Positions 6,704 to 8,630 of a stretch of DNA of 8,630 bases are shown here, in pieces. Source of the DNA: Patescibacteria group bacterium (GTDB lineage Bacteria; Patescibacteriota; Gracilibacteria; UBA1369; PNNO01); the NCBI GenBank assembly GCA_018821175.1, contig JAHJMX010000131.1, positions 1 through 8,630 of the forward strand, written 5' to 3'. The position numbers and the translations under genes are program-made. The notes under the pieces are model-generated. The model saw nothing but the letters and a program-made list of their open reading frames with translations. It was not told where the DNA came from and did no database searches. Numbering within the stretch: the stretch's first letter is position 1; each line of letters begins with the position of its first letter.

Positions 6704-7288
6704 CTATCCTATTTTTTGAGCTGCCGTCCAAACAAGCTTAGCGGTATCTTCGAATTTTTCTTGTAATGGGACAATTTCCCATCCGTGTTTCTTAGCCAAA
6801 TATAAATGTATTTCTCTAGATTTTTGGATGAGATCATCTTTTGTTTCATGGATATGCCCTTGTTCGATTGCGTTGCGAGCTCTTTCTCCATCGATCAAAA
6901 TGCTAAAATCAGATTTAAGTAATTTGCTATTGATTGATTCAAGCCAATTTTCATCTGCGCCTTTTGTTAGGCCCCAAGCAATTCCTGTTCCAGTATAATC
7001 TTCTGCAATTACAGTTTTACCTTCATTCAGCATTTTCTTAAGGTCAGATTCGAATTGATGTCTGTTCACAGTGAACCAAAGTTGCAATTCATCTTCAGTA
7101 ATATGTTGATCATTTCCACGAATAATTTTGTTCAAATACGGTCCTGATGGCTCAATATCATAGATTGGATATTTCAAATAAACGCAGTCGTAACCTTCTT
7201 TTCGTAATCTTTCACACAAAATATTCGCATGAGTAGACTTACCAATATTATTAATTCCATAAAATGTAATGAATTTCCCTTTAAACAT
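6704..7288 (-). CDS. tmk: Thymidylate kinase-like P-loop kinase (divergent)
   Basis: A protein of 194 residues, near the usual 200-210 of TMP kinases, which phosphorylate dTMP to dTDP with ATP. The P-loop is GINNIGKST (11-19), the Walker A position of this family. Further on, LWFTVNRHQFESDL (70-83) matches the helix with the conserved Arg (R76) that contacts the nucleotide, and VIAEDYTGTGIAWG (93-106) aligns with the family's 'vi.DRY..S..A'. Here the DRY motif reads Glu96-Asp97-Tyr98, so the usual Arg is missing. LIDGERARNA (131-140) fits the strand leading to the LID region. It follows dut by 15 bp on the same strand, which supports a role in dTTP supply. Because of the changed motif, another nucleotide monophosphate kinase role is possible. 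No Shine-Dalgarno sequence precedes the ATG. Confidence 0.8.
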   Translation of the reverse strand: MFKGKFITFYGINNIGKSTHANILCERLRKEGYDCVYLKYPIYDIEPSGPYLNKIIRGNDQHITEDELQLWFTVNRHQFESDLKKMLNEGKTVIAEDYTGTGIAWGLTKGADENWLESINSKLLKSDFSILIDGERARNAIEQGHIHETKDDLIQKSREIHLYLAKKHGWEIVPLQEKFEDTAKLVWTAAQKIG

Positions 7289-7303
7289 AATTTTATATGC
7301 GAG

Positions 7304-7735
7304 TTATACGTCTGTGCTGCCAAATCCGCCTCGTGATTCAGCCTTCATTTCATCAACTTCATGCCATCCCATCTTATCAATTTTAATAAAAACGCCTTGT
7401 GCGATTTTTTCGCCTTTTTCAACTGAAACAGGTTCGTCTGTAAAATTATAAACTTGAATTTTAACCTCATCTTCTTCTCCACAATAGTCATGATCAATAA
7501 TTCCAAGGCCATGTGGGGGAGTGAGTCCTTTCTTTTTTGGCGTACTGCTGCGTGAAGCTACGATCAACATATAGCCTTGCGGGACTTCAACTACAATATT
7601 TCCAGGGATTAATTTGATGGACTTAGATTCAATAGTTGTATTTTCACGAGCTAATATATCAAAACCAACTGATCCAGATGTTTCGTATTTCGGTAGTGGT
7701 AAACTCTTATCAATTCTTTTGATTTTAACGTCCAT
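7304..7735 (-). CDS. dut: dUTP diphosphatase (trimeric dUTPase)
   Basis: dUTPase hydrolyses dUTP to dUMP and pyrophosphate. It keeps uracil out of DNA and provides dUMP for thymidylate synthesis. The 143 residues match the homotrimeric family. All five motifs are visible: I, GSVGFDI (21-27, with the metal-site Asp26); II, ASRSSTPK (60-67); III, GIIDHDYCGE (78-87); IV, GEKIAQGVF (108-116); and V, the C-terminal RGGFGSTD (135-142), whose Phe stacks over the uracil. Motif V is complete, so the active site should close normally. Motif III carries Cys85 where Arg is common (DYRGE). The gene starts the dut-tmk pair. Its ATG at 7735 agrees with the family N-terminus and again lacks a Shine-Dalgarno sequence. 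Confidence 0.95.
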   Translation of the reverse strand: MDVKIKRIDKSLPLPKYETSGSVGFDILARENTTIESKSIKLIPGNIVVEVPQGYMLIVASRSSTPKKKGLTPPHGLGIIDHDYCGEEDEVKIQVYNFTDEPVSVEKGEKIAQGVFIKIDKMGWHEVDEMKAESRGGFGSTDV

Positions 7736-7748
7736 ACAAGTTGAAGTT

Positions 7749-7779
7749 TAGATATTTTTTGCGCGAATTTCGGGGTCAA
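7749..7779 (-). promoter_or_regulatory. Weak candidate promoter for dut-tmk
   Basis: On the minus strand TTGACC (7774-7779, 5 of 6 matches to TTGACA) is followed after 19 bases by TATCTA (7749-7754). The -10 match is poor and the spacing long, and transcription would start only a few bases before the dut ATG at 7735. A promoter must lie in this divergent 125-bp gap unless dut is read from elsewhere, but this placement is uncertain. Confidence 0.3.
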
Positions 7780-7810
7780 GTTTACATTTATTTATCTAGC
7801 CCTGTCTAGG

Positions 7811-7826
7811 TGTAATGGTGTATAAT
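7811..7826 (+). promoter_or_regulatory. Candidate -10 region for the DUF1385 gene
   Basis: A perfect TATAAT at 7821-7826 on the plus strand would start transcription near 7833 and leave a leader of about 28 bases before the ATG at 7861, similar to the leuS leader. It sits in a small near-tandem duplication, GGTGTAAT then GGTGTATAAT (7809-7826), so a second -10-like TGTAAT lies at 7811-7816, one helical turn upstream. No convincing -35 box is seen at the right distance. Confidence 0.4.
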
Positions 7827-7860
7827 TACGCAAGGCAAATTAATGAATTAACAGAATATT

Positions 7861-8630
7861 ATGAGTATTATCAATAGTGAAAAAATCGATTTTGCAATTG
7901 GGGGGCAGGCTGTAATTGAAGGGGTTATGATGAGATCTCCTGGGTATATTACCGTTGCAGTTCGTAAAGAAAATGGTGAAATTAAAACTAAAGAAAATCC
8001 ATATAATTCAATTACAAAAAGGATTAAATTATTAGGATTACCGCTTGTGCGAGGTGTTGTTGGATTAGTTGAAATGATGACAATTGGTATGAAAGCATTG
8101 AATTTTTCAGCGAATGTGATGATGGATGAAGATGAAATTGCATCTGAAAACAAGAAATTTATGCAAAAAGCTCTTGAAACAGGGATGGTGATTTTTTCTT
8201 TTACTTTTGCGATTGCAATGAGTTTGTTTTTATTCAAATTTTTACCGCTTTGGATTACGGAATGGCTTAGTGGAATTTATGCGATTATCGGGAAATCATT
8301 CCTCTACAATTTGATTGATGGAATTTTGAAAATTTCTTTTTTTATACTTTATATTTGGATAATTTCAATTACACCAAGCATAAAACGTGTTTTTGAATAT
8401 CATGGAGCTGAACATAAATCGATTTTTACTTATGAAAAAGGGCTTCCTTTAACTGTTGAAAATGCAAAAAAACAAAGCAGATTTCATCCGAGATGTGGGA
8501 CTAGTTTTATTTTAATTGTTTTTGTTATTAGTATTCTGGTTTATACAGTTTTGCCACGAAATCCAGATTTTATGATGAATTTTTTGACTAGATTAATGTG
8601 GCTTCCAGTTATTGCTGGTATTTCTTATGA
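7861..8630 (+). CDS. DUF1385 (YqhQ-like) membrane protein, 3' end missing
   Basis: An open frame runs from the ATG at 7861 to the right edge; 256 complete codons are visible and the stop lies outside. The protein matches the DUF1385/YqhQ family of uncharacterised bacterial membrane proteins. It has the N-terminal IGGQAVIEGVMMRSP (13-27), the EYHGAEHKSI block (179-188) and SRFHPRCGTSF (206-216). The clustered conserved His, Glu and Cys in the last two blocks (H181, E184, H185, H209, C212) look like a possible metal or catalytic site; that is inference. Hydrophobic segments lie at about 109-132, 150-174 and 216-232, with another beginning near the edge, giving a polytopic inner membrane protein. 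In Firmicutes this gene is often near prfA and prmC, which cannot be checked here. It diverges from dut across a 125-bp gap. No Shine-Dalgarno sequence is evident near the ATG; an AAGG lies about 25 bases upstream, too far to serve. Confidence 0.9.
   Translation, partial: MSIINSEKIDFAIGGQAVIEGVMMRSPGYITVAVRKENGEIKTKENPYNSITKRIKLLGLPLVRGVVGLVEMMTIGMKALNFSANVMMDEDEIASENKKFMQKALETGMVIFSFTFAIAMSLFLFKFLPLWITEWLSGIYAIIGKSFLYNLIDGILKISFFILYIWIISITPSIKRVFEYHGAEHKSIFTYEKGLPLTVENAKKQSRFHPRCGTSFILIVFVISILVYTVLPRNPDFMMNFLTRLMWLPVIAGISY

Noticed and set aside
7848..8237. A hydrophobic 129-residue open frame on the minus strand
   Set aside because: It lies antisense to the DUF1385 gene, whose motifs prove the plus-strand frame; the hydrophobic composition is a by-product of the A/T-rich opposite strand.

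Overview
The window is AT-rich bacterial DNA carrying compact housekeeping genes. It has eight recognisable protein genes (two cut by the window edges) and one small gene of unknown function. All read with the standard code: no in-frame UGA occurs in any of them, and all eight stop codons present are UAA or UAG. I see no rRNA, tRNA, CRISPR array, insertion sequence or phage gene, and no gene-free stretch over 300 bases. Short intergenic gaps, no Shine-Dalgarno-like sequence before any start, and several diverged family motifs would fit a small-genome lineage such as the Patescibacteria (CPR; for example Peregrinibacteria-like). This placement is an inference from style and is not firm.

Layout. 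Bases 1-135 (+) hold the last 44 codons of a probable SPFH/band 7 membrane-associated protein. It converges on a minus-strand block read right to left: leuS (leucyl-tRNA synthetase), then folD, purF and purD. The folD-purF-purD genes are 24 and 18 bp apart and look like one operon. PurF and PurD catalyse the first two steps of de novo purine synthesis, and FolD makes the 10-formyl-tetrahydrofolate used later in that pathway. A 131-bp gap with a candidate promoter separates leuS from folD, so the purine block may have its own promoter.

Upstream of leuS is a divergent promoter region of about 100 bp. It drives leuS leftward and, through a near-consensus promoter, a small single-pass membrane ORF rightward (6538-6696, possibly from 6514). 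That ORF converges with a second minus-strand pair, dut then tmk, which are linked in dTTP metabolism: dUTPase makes dUMP, and TMP kinase phosphorylates dTMP. A 125-bp divergent gap then leads to a plus-strand DUF1385 (YqhQ-like) membrane protein that runs off the right edge.

I found no convincing new multi-gene system. The points most worth a second look are the TMP kinase-like protein in which the usual Asp-Arg-Tyr motif reads Glu-Asp-Tyr, the unusual PurD sequence type, the back-to-back promoters with the small membrane ORF, the uniform lack of Shine-Dalgarno sequences, and the absence of UGA.
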